A stretch of DNA of 64,000 nucleotides from an uncultured Gammaproteobacteria bacterium (GCA_913060695.1 CAJXUA010000006.1:124001-188000); one strand, 5' to 3'. Shown: positions 34,926 to 44,340, counted from the first letter of the stretch. Numbers and translations: made by a program. The notes: generated by a model from the sequence alone, not told the origin.

Positions 34926-35585
34926 CTATTGTAGTCCCGTCATGAAGCGATCCGCTCTGGGTAGGTAGTTGCGCTCACTATCCAGAGAGAAAACGACAGA
35001 GCTGGAGCGACCAATAATCTGGTCACGTGGGATAAAGCTGTAGATTCGGCTATCCGCGCTATTGTCGCGATTATCGCCGAGTACGAAGAACTGATCCTCG
35101 GGCACTGTTTCGGGTCCAAAGCTGCGTGAGACACGGCTAGAAAAACTCTCTGAAAGCATGGCTTCATGGGAGTAATTGAGTAATTGTTCACGAATAATCA
35201 TCGAATCAGTGTCGCTAGAGATGACCTCGTAATCCGCAGGTTGGCCGTTGATTACTAGGGTGTTGTTGCGCATATAGATGGTGTCGCCCGGAAGGCCGAC
35301 GATGCGTTTGACTAGGCGCTTGCCCGCGGCCTCTGAGTCGATAATGATGATGTCGCCCCTATTCGGGTCTGCGCGGGAGGCAAGGAATATGTCGGTAAAT
35401 GGAATGCGGATGTCATAGGCCAGTTTATTCACCCACACCTTATCGCCGTCGAGCAGCGTGGGCTGCATCGAGCGACCAGAGATCGAATTCAAGTCTGCAA
35501 TGGCGCTTTTAAAGAAGACGATCGTCAGCAGCAAGAGCATGAACTTCTTGTTTTCTTTCCAAAAAGCGGACAGATACTTCTTCAT
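34926..35585 (-). CDS. lepB: Signal peptidase I (LepB family)
   Basis: Membrane serine protease of 219 residues that removes signal peptides on the outer face of the inner membrane. One transmembrane segment (about 13-30) is followed by catalytic Ser39 in SGRSMQPTLLDGD, catalytic Lys93 in KRLVKRIVGLPGD and the C-terminal box VLGDNRDNSADSR. The ATG at 35585 has AAGG 7 bases upstream; the 35678 start has no support. It has only one transmembrane segment and is not beside lepA or rnc, so it may be a second, specialised signal peptidase rather than the main one. Confidence 0.88.
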   Translation of the reverse strand: MKKYLSAFWKENKKFMLLLLTIVFFKSAIADLNSISGRSMQPTLLDGDKVWVNKLAYDIRIPFTDIFLASRADPNRGDIIIIDSEAAGKRLVKRIVGLPGDTIYMRNNTLVINGQPADYEVISSDTDSMIIREQLLNYSHEAMLSESFSSRVSRSFGPETVPEDQFFVLGDNRDNSADSRIYSFIPRDQIIGRSSSVVFSLDSERNYLPRADRFMTGLQ

Positions 35586-35823
35586 GATGGCCTTGGGTTC
35601 CTTGATTTCAGCGAAGCCAATGGTTTTGGCTCGATGACTTTCGCAAGCAGTGTCATTAATAAGACGAGTCTTGGACAATAGGCGAATCTGCTCCTATGTG
35701 TCAATCCACAGTGATGGACTGTCTAGATGCCTCATATTGGGGCGCTCACCTGCGTGGTACAGAGTTCCCTTTATTCTTATACGCTTGCGGGATATTCTCT
35801 GTCTATCCCCTTGTCGATAAGCG

Positions 35824-38800
35824 ATGCCTAGCATGCCATTGAGTGACTTCCATCCTGCAGCTAACGCGTGGTTCTCCCAGCGCTATGGCGCCCCGACTGC
35901 AGCGCAGTCGCAGGCATGGCCGGCAATAAAGGCGGGTAAGAACACTCTGATCAGCGCGCCTACTGGCAGCGGTAAGACCTTAGCGGCGTTCTACGCCGTT
36001 ATTGACCGCCTTCTGTGGCTTGCCCAGCAGGGCCCATTGCCGCAGACAACATTCGTCGTCTATGTCTCGCCTCTCAAGGCCCTCAGCAATGATATTCAGC
36101 GCAATCTTGAGCAGCCGCTTCAAGGCCTAGCGCAGCAGCTACAGCAAGACGCCTATGCTCCGGCCGATATCACGGTCGCGGTGCGCACGGGAGACACCAC
36201 CCCAACGCAACGGCAGCGCATGCTGCGCACGCCTCCCCATATCTTGGTAACGACCCCCGAGTCGCTGTATTTGCTACTGACCAGCGAGGGCGGTCGCCAG
36301 ATGTTGCGCCATGTCGACACGCTCATCGTGGACGAGATCCATGCCCTGCTCGGCGATAAGCGCGGCGCTCACCTTGCGCTGTCGATCGAGCGTCTCGAGC
36401 GCCTAGTGGACAAACCTCTGCTACGCATCGGGCTCTCGGCCACTCAGCGCCCGATAGACTTAGTCGCGCACTATTTGGCGGGTAATCACCCAGACAATGA
36501 CTGTGTGGTCGTAGACACGGGTCATAGACGCGCCCTGGATGTCAGCATCGAGGTGCCCGGCTCACCGCTCTCTGCTCTCATGAGCAACGAGGTGTGGGAC
36601 GAGCTCTATCTGCGGCTTGTGCAACTGATAGAGGCCCACGACACAACGCTGGTTTTCGTGAACACGCGGCGACTATCAGAGCGCCTGGCTCTAGCCCTTA
36701 CGGATCGACTAGGCGAGGGCTCGGTGAGCTCTCATCACGGGAGTATGAGTAAAGAGCATCGCCACAACGCGGAGCAGAAACTCAAGGACGGCAAGCTAAA
36801 GGTATTGGTGGCGACCGCCTCTATGGAGTTGGGCATCGATGTGGGTTCGGTAGATCTAGTGGTGCAATTCTCCTCCCCCAAGAGTATCGCTAAGTTCTTG
36901 CAGCGGGTTGGGCGTAGTGGTCACACGGTGCGCGGTACGCCTAAAGGAATTCTATTTCCCCTGACCCGCGACGATCTGGCCGAATGTACAGCCTTGCTCA
37001 ACTGCATAGCACAGGGACAGCTCGATAGAATCCTCATGCCCGAGAAGCCCATGGATATCTTGGCTCAACAGATAGTCGCAGAGGTGGCGGCAAACAGTGT
37101 CAGCAGCGAAGGTGATGGCGAAGGCAGCTGTTGTCTCGATGCTCTGTTTGAACTCTTCCACGGCGCATACCCCTACCGAGACTTACTGCGCAGCGAGTTC
37201 AATGAACTGGTGAAGATGCTGAGCAATGGCTATTCCACTCGTCTAGGTAGGAAGGGTGCCTATCTACATCTAGATGTCATCAATAATCGCGTCAGTTCCA
37301 GACGCAATGCACGCCTGACCGCACTCACCAATGGCGGTGCGATTCCCGACATGTTCGACTATCAAGTGGTCTTAGACCCAGATGACATCGTGGTGGGTTC
37401 GCTCAACGAAGATTTCGCGTTAGAGACTCTGCCGGGAGACATCTTCACCTTGGGTAGTCATAGCTGGCAGTTGTTGCGGGTCGATGGTCTCAAGGTACGC
37501 GTGCGCGACGCCCAAGGCGCACGGCCCACTATCCCATTTTGGTTCGGCGAAGGGCCTGGCCGGACCGAAGAACTCTCCCAAGCTTTGTGCGAACTGCGTG
37601 AGAAGATCGATGGCTATATTAGTGACGATGCCAGCGCTAATGCGGTGCAATGGCTAGTGGCAAGCCTGCGTTTGCCGCCCTCTGGGGCGCAGCAGTTAGT
37701 CGACTACTTGCAGGCAGGACGAAATGCGCTGGAAGTGATGCCAACGCAGAAGACCTTGGTTATGGAGCGCTTCTTCGACGAAGTGGGTGATATGCATGTG
37801 GTGATTCACTCCCCTTTCGGAAGCCGGCTTAATCGCGCGTGGGGTTTAGCATTACGTAAGCGTTTCTGTCGCACCTTCAATTTCGAGTTGCAGGCCGCTG
37901 CCAATGAGGACAGCATCGTAATCTCTCTGGGTTCAGTGCATAGCTTTCCTCTACAAGAGGTCTATGCCTATTTGCAGAGTGCGAGTGTCGAAGATGTGCT
38001 AGTGCAAGCCCTGCTCGATGCGCCAATGTTCGAGGTGCGTTGGCGCTGGAATGCCACACGTTCCTTAGCGATTCAGCGCAATCGTAATGGTAAACGAGTG
38101 CCGCCTCAGTTTCAGAGAATGGACGCGGAAGACCTTGTCGCGCATATCTTCCCAGACCAGATCGCCTGTTTCGAGAATATCCAAGGCAAGCGAGAGGTGC
38201 CAGATCACCCTCTCGTTCAACAGACGATTAACGATTGCCTGACAGAGGCGATGGACTACGAAGGCCTGCATGCGCTATTGATAGCTATTGAAAGTGGAGA
38301 GCTCACCCTAATTGCACGAGACCTGCGCGAGCCATCGCCCTTCGCTCAAGAAATAATTAATGCGCGCCCCTATGCCTTCTTGGACGATGCGCCATTCGAG
38401 GAACGGCGCACAAACGCGATTCGCAATCGAAGCTGGCTAGATCCCGCCGAGACCCAGTCCTACAGTGCGTTGGATGCTGCTGCTATCGCACAAGTGCGTG
38501 AAGAGGCGTGGCCATTGGTTCGCTCCAGCGAGGAGTTGCACGATGCCTTGTACTCGCTCGGTTTCATGACGGCCGAAGAAGTTGCGCAGAATCATTATGA
38601 GGACTTCTTAGAGAAATTGATCGAGCATGGTCGCGCCTGCAGCATGAGCTGCTCCACGGGACGTTTGTACTTGGTGGCGGAACGACTGCCATGCCTGCAG
38701 GCCGTATATCCCGACAGTACATTTACGCCGCCATTGAATCTGCCCGAGGTATTGAAGGCGGAAGAATGGGATGAGGATTCTGCGCTGCGAGAAATCATGC

Positions 38801-40266
38801 GGCGTAGGCTTGAAGGATTGGGCCCGGTTACGGCGCAGCGTTTGGCGCAAGAGTCGGGCTTAAAACTTAGCCTTGTCGAGGTGGCACTCATCGGCCTTGA
38901 GACAGAGGGCTTCGTATTTCGAGGGAACTATACTCCGCAAGATGAGAAATCAACGGAGGGGCTAGAACAGGAATGGTGTGAGAGGCGACTTTTGCAGCGT
39001 ATTCATCGCTATACCATCGAGTCTCACCGCCAGAGTATTAAGCCGGTGTCGCTGCAATCCTATATGCGCTTCTTATTCGACCTGCATGAGGTCAAGGTGC
39101 GCCGCTTGCCGGCGAAGCCCGAGTTGGTTCCCAATAATGCCGATGGGCAGGGTTTGCTACAGCGCAGTCTTAGTAAGCTAGATGGATTGGCGGCCCCGGC
39201 GACAATATGGGAGGCCGATATCCTGCCTAGTCGCATAAGCGCCTATGATCCATCCTGGTTAGACGTGATGTGCATATCCGGTCGTTTGATGTGGGGGCGT
39301 CTCAGCAGGCCTTATTTGAAGTCTACGGCGAGTGCCGCCGCGCGTAAATCCGGGCCGATCAAGAGTACGCCAATCACGCTGATGCTGCGCGCGAATCAAG
39401 ATATCTGGGAGGCGCTCGCCGATGCGCAGTGGCTTGCGCAGGAGCGCGAGGTACTCGCTCTTAGCCCGTTGGCACAGCGCATCGAGGACGACATTAGACA
39501 GCATGGCGCCAGCTTCTTCGACCAAATCAGTCGACGAACAGGGTTGCTGCGCAGCCAACTCGAGCAGGGTTTGGCGGAGCTGGTCAGCGCGGGACACTTG
39601 AGTAGTGATAGCTTCACAGGCCTACGCGCACTATTGACGCCCGACGCTCGCAAGCCAAGTGGTCACTCCAATGGTCGACGTCGAGCAGCCTTCGGCGTAG
39701 AGGATGCCGGACGCTGGTCCCTAATGCGCGAACAGTCTCCTAGTTCGGACAGCTCGAACACACTCGATAGCGAGCAACTCGAGCGGCTGATTATGATTTA
39801 TCTAGAACGCTGGGGCGTACTTTTTAAACGTGTATTAGAGCGAGAAAGCTCAGCGCCACCATGGCGAATTTTGCTACAGAAACTGCGCTCAATGGAGTTG
39901 CAAGGCAGCATCCGAGGCGGGCGCTTTATCGCCGGTATTGCTGGCGAGCAGTTTGCCTTACCGGAGTCGGTTAGTACGCTTAGACAATTTGCGAAGAATC
40001 AAGACGCAAGCGAACGTGCCACGGAATATGTCAGCGTAGCCGCGGCGGACCCAGTTAATCTTCTGGGCATTGTATTGCCCGAAACACGCTTAGCAAAACT
40101 TGCGAAAAACCGTGTCTTGTATAAAGATGGTCTGCCCCTAGCGGTGCTCGAGAAAAATGAGGTGAGATTCCTGCGTGAGGTTCAAGAGCAGGAGCAATGG
40201 CAGCTACAGCAAGTGCTAACGCAGCGCGAATTCCCTGCTCGGTTGAGGGCCTACATCGGTCGCTAG
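35824..40266 (+). CDS. lhr: Lhr-type large ATP-dependent helicase
   Basis: Superfamily 2 helicase of 1480 residues, close to E. coli Lhr (about 1540). The core has the Q-type region PTAAQSQAWPAI, Walker A SAPTGSGKT, DEIH in IVDEIHALL, SATQRP (motif III) and QRVGRSGH (motif VI). A winged-helix and beta-barrel Lhr core and a long C-terminal extension follow (from about residue 860), which is the Lhr-HTH part seen in bacterial full-length Lhr. The family unwinds RNA-DNA hybrids and is linked to DNA repair; bacterial Lhr is often in operon with an exonuclease, which is not the case here. ATG at 35833 is an alternative start. Confidence 0.92.
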   Translation: MPSMPLSDFHPAANAWFSQRYGAPTAAQSQAWPAIKAGKNTLISAPTGSGKTLAAFYAVIDRLLWLAQQGPLPQTTFVVYVSPLKALSNDIQRNLEQPLQGLAQQLQQDAYAPADITVAVRTGDTTPTQRQRMLRTPPHILVTTPESLYLLLTSEGGRQMLRHVDTLIVDEIHALLGDKRGAHLALSIERLERLVDKPLLRIGLSATQRPIDLVAHYLAGNHPDNDCVVVDTGHRRALDVSIEVPGSPLSALMSNEVWDELYLRLVQLIEAHDTTLVFVNTRRLSERLALALTDRLGEGSVSSHHGSMSKEHRHNAEQKLKDGKLKVLVATASMELGIDVGSVDLVVQFSSPKSIAKFLQRVGRSGHTVRGTPKGILFPLTRDDLAECTALLNCIAQGQLDRILMPEKPMDILAQQIVAEVAANSVSSEGDGEGSCCLDALFELFHGAYPYRDLLRSEFNELVKMLSNGYSTRLGRKGAYLHLDVINNRVSSRRNARLTALTNGGAIPDMFDYQVVLDPDDIVVGSLNEDFALETLPGDIFTLGSHSWQLLRVDGLKVRVRDAQGARPTIPFWFGEGPGRTEELSQALCELREKIDGYISDDASANAVQWLVASLRLPPSGAQQLVDYLQAGRNALEVMPTQKTLVMERFFDEVGDMHVVIHSPFGSRLNRAWGLALRKRFCRTFNFELQAAANEDSIVISLGSVHSFPLQEVYAYLQSASVEDVLVQALLDAPMFEVRWRWNATRSLAIQRNRNGKRVPPQFQRMDAEDLVAHIFPDQIACFENIQGKREVPDHPLVQQTINDCLTEAMDYEGLHALLIAIESGELTLIARDLREPSPFAQEIINARPYAFLDDAPFEERRTNAIRNRSWLDPAETQSYSALDAAAIAQVREEAWPLVRSSEELHDALYSLGFMTAEEVAQNHYEDFLEKLIEHGRACSMSCSTGRLYLVAERLPCLQAVYPDSTFTPPLNLPEVLKAEEWDEDSALREIMRRRLEGLGPVTAQRLAQESGLKLSLVEVALIGLETEGFVFRGNYTPQDEKSTEGLEQEWCERRLLQRIHRYTIESHRQSIKPVSLQSYMRFLFDLHEVKVRRLPAKPELVPNNADGQGLLQRSLSKLDGLAAPATIWEADILPSRISAYDPSWLDVMCISGRLMWGRLSRPYLKSTASAAARKSGPIKSTPITLMLRANQDIWEALADAQWLAQEREVLALSPLAQRIEDDIRQHGASFFDQISRRTGLLRSQLEQGLAELVSAGHLSSDSFTGLRALLTPDARKPSGHSNGRRRAAFGVEDAGRWSLMREQSPSSDSSNTLDSEQLERLIMIYLERWGVLFKRVLERESSAPPWRILLQKLRSMELQGSIRGGRFIAGIAGEQFALPESVSTLRQFAKNQDASERATEYVSVAAADPVNLLGIVLPETRLAKLAKNRVLYKDGLPLAVLEKNEVRFLREVQEQEQWQLQQVLTQREFPARLRAYIGR

Positions 40267-40314
40267 AAGCCGCCTCTGTCGCAACGCTATTAAATTTAAG
40301 AACGAAGGTAATGT

Positions 40315-41022
40315 ATGAAATATCTCTTTGATCCCGCCACGCCCTCTGTCGCAATCGTCGCGCAAGCGGAGCGTTTTCCTGTCAATCGCATCTACTGTGT
40401 TGGCCGCAACTATGCGGCCCATGCGCGGGAGATGGGGGGATCCCCCGAGCGAGAGTCGCCGTTTTTTTTCAGCAAACCAGCCAATGCGGTGACGGACAAT
40501 GGGGTCACGTTACCCTTTCCATCGCGCACGCAAGATCTCCATCACGAAGTGGAGTTAGTAGTGGCGTTATCCGGCGAAGATTTGGCGGCAAAGGGGCAAG
40601 ACCTCAATCTAATTGAAGCGAAGGCCGCCATCTATGGCTACGGTGTGGGTATCGATTTTACTCGGCGTGATCTGCAGGCCGAGGCGAAGGAGAAAGCCCG
40701 TCCTTGGGACACAGCGAAGGGCTTCGACAATTCCGCCCCCGTCTCCGCACTTACGCCAGTCGCGCAGGCAGGCGGAATAGATTCTGCGAACATCTCCTTG
40801 CTGGTTAACGGGGAGCTTCGTCAGCAGGGCATGATCAGTGATTTAATCTGGAGTATTCCCGAATTAATCGCGGAGTTGTCCACTTATTATCGTTTGCGTC
40901 CTGGGGATTTGATCTTCACTGGGACGCCAGCGGGGGTCAGCGCGGTTCTGCCCGGGGATGTAATGGAAGGGCGGATCGACAATTTAGAGACTCTAAAGAT
41001 AGGCTTTAGCTCGCGAGTCTAG
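40315..41022 (+). CDS. Fumarylacetoacetate hydrolase-family protein
   Basis: Cytoplasmic metal-dependent hydrolase or isomerase of 235 residues. The fold and metal-site motifs are clear: IYCVGRNYAAHAREMG at the start, HHEVELVVAL (metal-binding Glu pair) and FTGTPAGVSAVLPGD at the end. Single-domain members include acylpyruvases, maleylpyruvate hydrolases and oxaloacetate decarboxylases, and the exact substrate cannot be read from sequence. AACGAAGG lies about 7 bases before ATG. The stop overlaps the convergent gene by 4 bases. Confidence 0.83.
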   Translation: MKYLFDPATPSVAIVAQAERFPVNRIYCVGRNYAAHAREMGGSPERESPFFFSKPANAVTDNGVTLPFPSRTQDLHHEVELVVALSGEDLAAKGQDLNLIEAKAAIYGYGVGIDFTRRDLQAEAKEKARPWDTAKGFDNSAPVSALTPVAQAGGIDSANISLLVNGELRQQGMISDLIWSIPELIAELSTYYRLRPGDLIFTGTPAGVSAVLPGDVMEGRIDNLETLKIGFSSRV

Positions 41023-41378
41023 AAACTGAAAAAACTGCTGATGGAAAGATACAATATGACGCCGATTGCCGCGCAATAGACGACGAATTGCAATGGCTGT
41101 TCGCGCAATCTATCAAGAAGCGAGGGGTGCTCACCTTGACTGCGCAGATGTTCATACTCGGCCCGAACTCGGATGGCGCGCGCTAATTGATACTCGTCTA
41201 GTAATGACTTAGCTCGCTCGTACTGATCGTCACTCTCGAGCCAGATAGCCGGTAGCGATATGCCCCAATTGCCAGCGTCAGTCTCATAGGTTTCGATGCC
41301 ATGCTCCTCAAGCAATTGCCTCACTTCTTCGGCTTCGTCGTCGGGAACATTACGTAGGCGAAATAGCAGTTTTGACAT
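41019..41378 (-). CDS. DUF6164-like small membrane-anchored protein
   Basis: Protein of 119 residues. The N-terminal domain (LLFRLRNVPDDEAEEVRQLL...IETYETDAGNWGISLPAIWL) looks like a ferredoxin-like alpha-beta domain and resembles the DUF6164 family as I remember it; a single hydrophobic helix closes the C-terminus (about 98-115). So it is a C-tail-anchored inner-membrane protein with a cytoplasmic domain. Function unknown. It is monocistronic, divergent from the TraB/GumN gene. Confidence 0.7.
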   Translation of the reverse strand: MSKLLFRLRNVPDDEAEEVRQLLEEHGIETYETDAGNWGISLPAIWLESDDQYERAKSLLDEYQLARAIRVRAEYEHLRSQGEHPSLLDRLREQPLQFVVYCAAIGVILYLSISSFFSF

Positions 41379-41476
41379 GAAAAGACTCGGTAGATCGAAC
41401 GGGTTTTTTTACTTTCTGGGATTGCATGCTACCTTTAAGCTAAGTCCCCTGTAAATCAAACGATAAGGTTCATATT

Positions 41477-42370
41477 ATGCAAGGCAAAGTTCTTGGCCGT
41501 TTTAGCGCTATTTCGCGCACACTACTAGTGCTCAGCGCACTGTCTCTGTGTTCGCAAGCGTTAGCGCAAAGTTCCGTTTGGGTAGCCACGAAAGACTCGC
41601 AAAATGTCTATTTGGGCGGCACTGTGCACCTACTTCGCCCTTCTGACTATCCACTACCCGCGCCATACGAGACTGCGTATGAGGCATCCCAGCAGCTTTA
41701 TTTCGAAACGGACATCGCGGGTCTCAACGATATGTCTGTGCAGGCACGATTATTAGACGAATTGACTTATAAAGGTGATCAAAGTCTACGTACGGTATTA
41801 GATGACAGCACCTACCAGGCCTTATCTAATCATCTTGGCACTATCGGTATGCCAATACAGATGATGGAGAAATTTAAGCCTGGGCTGTTGGTCTCTACCC
41901 TGCAGGTCTTCGAGTTTCAAAAACTTGGCTTTACTCCGCAGGGCGTCGATGCCTATTTCAACGCACGCGCCATAGGCGATGCGAAAGCCTTGGGTGAACT
42001 AGAGCCGATAGATGCACAAATTGGTTATATAGCTGAAATGGGCATAGGCAATGAGAGTGAGTTTATACGCCTGTCTCTGGAGGAGCTCGATGAGATGGAC
42101 ACGTCTATGAATCAGATGATCGATGCCTGGCGAAACGGAGATGATGAATTACTCGATTCACTCTTCGTGGCCGATATGAAAGAGGGGCACCCGGATCTTT
42201 ATGTTAGCTTGTTGGTGCAGCGTAACTTGAATTGGATGCCAATTATAGAATCGATGTTCACTGATTCGGATACAGAGTTTGTCTTGGTTGGTGCGGCGCA
42301 TCTGGTGGGCGAAGACGGGCTTCTCAATATGTTGCGCAACAAGGGCTACGAGGTTCGCCAGCTCCAATAG
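41477..42370 (+). CDS. TraB/GumN-family exported protein
   Basis: Protein of 297 residues with a Sec signal peptide (cleavage after ALA near residue 31). The conserved TraB/GumN blocks are present: LGGTVHLLRPSDYPLP at the start of the mature part, a middle helical region, and FVLVGAAHLVGEDGLLNMLRNKGYEV at the end. The two GxxH motifs (GTVH and GAAH) are proposed metal-binding, protease-like sites of the Tiki/TraB superfamily. Function in bacteria is poorly known. AAGG about 10 bases before ATG. Confidence 0.85.
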   Translation: MQGKVLGRFSAISRTLLVLSALSLCSQALAQSSVWVATKDSQNVYLGGTVHLLRPSDYPLPAPYETAYEASQQLYFETDIAGLNDMSVQARLLDELTYKGDQSLRTVLDDSTYQALSNHLGTIGMPIQMMEKFKPGLLVSTLQVFEFQKLGFTPQGVDAYFNARAIGDAKALGELEPIDAQIGYIAEMGIGNESEFIRLSLEELDEMDTSMNQMIDAWRNGDDELLDSLFVADMKEGHPDLYVSLLVQRNLNWMPIIESMFTDSDTEFVLVGAAHLVGEDGLLNMLRNKGYEVRQLQ

Positions 42371-42374
42371 TATT

Positions 42375-43286
42375 TTAAGTGGGCGTTCTGAGAGGGTCTG
42401 CGCGCTCACATAGTAGATCGAAGAACGCTTTTCCTGCGTTGCTCATTAATCTATGTTGGTGGTAGATGCAGTCGAGATTTCGACTAAGCAAAATAGGCTC
42501 GCCTGTATCGACGTCGGTCACTGGCAGCACTGAAAGAGTGTCGTCTTGCAACATCGTATCGGGCAATACTCCCCACGCATATCCTGCCGAAATTAGTGCC
42601 TTAATGGTCTCTAAAAAATTCGTCGAGAGATTTATCTTGAGGTCTAATTTTTCGCGCATAAACAAGGCCTCTACTAACTTCGTTGTGTAAAAGCGCCGTT
42701 CTGGAAGCAAGGCCTGGTAACTGCTTAAGTCTTTCAGGCTTACGCTAGGGAGTGAGCTTAGGGGGTGCTGGCGGGCAGAAACAAAATGCATTTTGTCGGC
42801 CCATATAGTACGCGAGCAAAGCAATGAGTCGATGCCTTCGACTTGGGTAATGATGCCTAGATCGGATTCGCCTTTGTGCACAGCGGCATAGGCCTCGGCT
42901 GAATCCATGAATCTAATGTCTAAGTCGACTTGGGGGTAGCGTTGCGTATATTCGCGTAACACGCGCGGCAATCTATGCAAGCCAATATGATGACTGGTAA
43001 TCAGTTTAAGTTGGCCGCGAACCTCGCCGGACAAATCCGCCACGGCCTGCTTGGCCATACTGATGGCGTCGAGAATATTCTGCGCAAGCGGAAGCAGAGT
43101 GCGTCCAGCTTCTGTCAGCGAGACCTGTCTACCCACTCTATCGAATAGTAATGAGGCCAGTTGTTGTTCAAGAAGATGAATGCGCTTACTAATAGCAGGC
43201 TGAGTGATGTGCAGCTGTTCCGCCGCTGCAGAGAACGAAAGATGCTCTGCAACTGCGACGAATGCTTTGAGATTCTGAGTGTCCAT
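42375..43286 (-). CDS. LysR-family transcriptional regulator
   Basis: Regulator of 303 residues. The N-terminal winged helix (about 3-62) has FVAVAEHLSFSAAAEQLHITQPAISKRIHLLE, and a substrate-binding-like domain follows (about 90-290). The ATG at 43286 fits the family start MDTQNLKAFVAV; the GTG at 43316 is the track start and would add 10 residues. It ends 4 bases from the TraB/GumN stop, converging. The upstream gene on the same strand is the SutA-like gene, and no divergent target gene is present, so the ligand and regulon are unknown. Confidence 0.83.
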   Translation of the reverse strand: MDTQNLKAFVAVAEHLSFSAAAEQLHITQPAISKRIHLLEQQLASLLFDRVGRQVSLTEAGRTLLPLAQNILDAISMAKQAVADLSGEVRGQLKLITSHHIGLHRLPRVLREYTQRYPQVDLDIRFMDSAEAYAAVHKGESDLGIITQVEGIDSLLCSRTIWADKMHFVSARQHPLSSLPSVSLKDLSSYQALLPERRFYTTKLVEALFMREKLDLKINLSTNFLETIKALISAGYAWGVLPDTMLQDDTLSVLPVTDVDTGEPILLSRNLDCIYHQHRLMSNAGKAFFDLLCERADPLRTPT

Positions 43287-43344
43287 GGCGGACCAATTTA
43301 GTTTGTCGCTTGCCACAAAATAAAATCAATGGCGAACGCGAGTG

Positions 43345-43521
43345 CTAGGCGTTGCTCTTGTGACTCAGGACGATCTGGCGAGGGCCGCTAGTGGTTGTTT
43401 GACCGCTAATTCCAGAGGGGATTTGCTTTACCTTGCCGCCGGATTTTAGAAACGCATCGACATGTTCTGCCAGGTTGACGCGATTATCTAACGCAGGGTC
43501 CTTCTTGGGTTTAGTCGCCAT
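43345..43521 (-). CDS. SutA-like small protein (58 aa)
   Basis: This gene is shorter than the ORF-track limit. The protein begins MATKPKKDPALDN and contains HVDAFLKSGGKVKQIPSG, close to the conserved C-terminal segment of SutA from Pseudomonas (EEFLSRGGKVQEI), an RNA-polymerase-binding regulator active in slow growth. It lacks the acidic N-terminal tail of SutA. AAAAGG lies 7 bases before the ATG, and a TATAAT -10 element precedes it. I infer a small transcription-linked protein; the match is one short motif, so function is uncertain. Confidence 0.65.
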   Translation of the reverse strand: MATKPKKDPALDNRVNLAEHVDAFLKSGGKVKQIPSGISGQTTTSGPRQIVLSHKSNA

Positions 43522-43564
43522 AGCTGTGCCTTTTCCTATCGTGTAAAAAGACAGGCATTATACA

Positions 43565-43597
43565 CGATGTTGCCACAATTTCGTAGTGGCAACATCG
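43565..43597. promoter_or_regulatory. Perfect 12-base inverted repeat at the promoter of the SutA-like gene
   Basis: Arms CGATGTTGCCAC and GTGGCAACATCG flank a 9-base centre. It lies 2-3 bases upstream of a TATAAT (minus strand, 43557-43562) that precedes the SutA-like gene. A second inverted repeat, ATCGTGTA/TACACGAT (43538-43568), shares CGAT with it, so the two hairpins exclude each other in a transcript. It may be an operator, a terminator for the upstream XRE-type gene, or an attenuator. Confidence 0.5.
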
Positions 43598-43639
43598 AGG
43601 GGAGGCCCCGGCATTGCGGTATATCCAGATAAAGAGACT

Positions 43640-43936
43640 TTATAGCGTGTTGCGGCGACGTTTACGGATAAAGAACTCCGATTCACCATCACTAGGCAAG
43701 TCGCCCAGAAGGTCGTCTATTGAGACTTTGTAGACCACTTTGATTTTAGCGAGGAGTTCTAACTCGATATGGCAACCATAGTCACGAGTGGTTTCGATGT
43801 CTTCCAGTTGTTTGCGGGAAACGCCCAGCAGATTCGAACCTTCGGTCATAGAATAGCCAGCGTCTAGACGTAAACGGCGGATGTGCTCTTTAACCCTAAT
43901 AGTTAAGGGGGAAAACTTAAGCTGTTGATCGGACAT
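43640..43936 (-). CDS. XRE-type helix-turn-helix regulator
   Basis: Protein of 98 residues with one HTH_3/XRE-type domain (about 12-70): RVKEHIRRLRLDAGYSMTEGSNLLGVSRKQLEDIETTRDYG, with a helix-turn-helix and the following long helix; a basic C-terminal tail RKRRRN follows. A DNA-binding role is inferred from the domain only. It is the first of a same-strand group with the SutA-like gene and a LysR gene. A 404-base gap with a palindrome lies upstream. Confidence 0.7.
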   Translation of the reverse strand: MSDQQLKFSPLTIRVKEHIRRLRLDAGYSMTEGSNLLGVSRKQLEDIETTRDYGCHIELELLAKIKVVYKVSIDDLLGDLPSDGESEFFIRKRRRNTL

Positions 43937-44340
43937 TGTTATGCTTCTAATCTCTTTGGGAAAAGGGGCACGCAGATGCCATTCGCGCGACTTGGGTGAA
44001 TCACTCCTTGATCTTGGATAATATCATCATGACATCATTTATGGCTATTTAATTTTGAGCTGCCAACTCTGCTTACTGGCCTGTCGAGCCTGACTTGGCG
44101 GCGTGCTAGTACAAGTTAGCACAGCATTCGAAGGTCCCGTACGCAGTCTCGAGCCCTTAGTTTGACCTTGGTCAATATAGTCATAGAAGATTAAGAGAAA
44201 CTTAGGGAAAGCCTCATCTAGTGACTATTTTCGTGTGAGTTCTCTGATAGTGAATCGGCTTTAATGCTCACCGCGAGGAGCTGTCTTTGGGTGCGGTATT
44301 TTTGCTAAACTCGCCGCAAATTGATTAGAGGATAGATTCA
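43937..44340. other. Long intergenic region with candidate operators
   Basis: No ORF of useful length. It must contain the divergent promoters of the XRE-type gene and the SlyD-like gene. Symmetric sites in it are TTGACC-TT-GGTCAA (44162-44175) and GTGCTA-N8-TAGCAC (44103-44122). An ordinary AAAGG-type leader precedes the SlyD gene. I see no RNA gene that I can support. Confidence 0.5.
44162..44175. promoter_or_regulatory. Palindrome, candidate operator
   Basis: TTGACCTTGGTCAA is a perfect palindrome with a 2-base centre, the style of GntR- or TetR-type operators. It lies 166 bases before the SlyD-like start and 226 bases from the XRE-type start. The binding protein is unknown. Confidence 0.4.
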
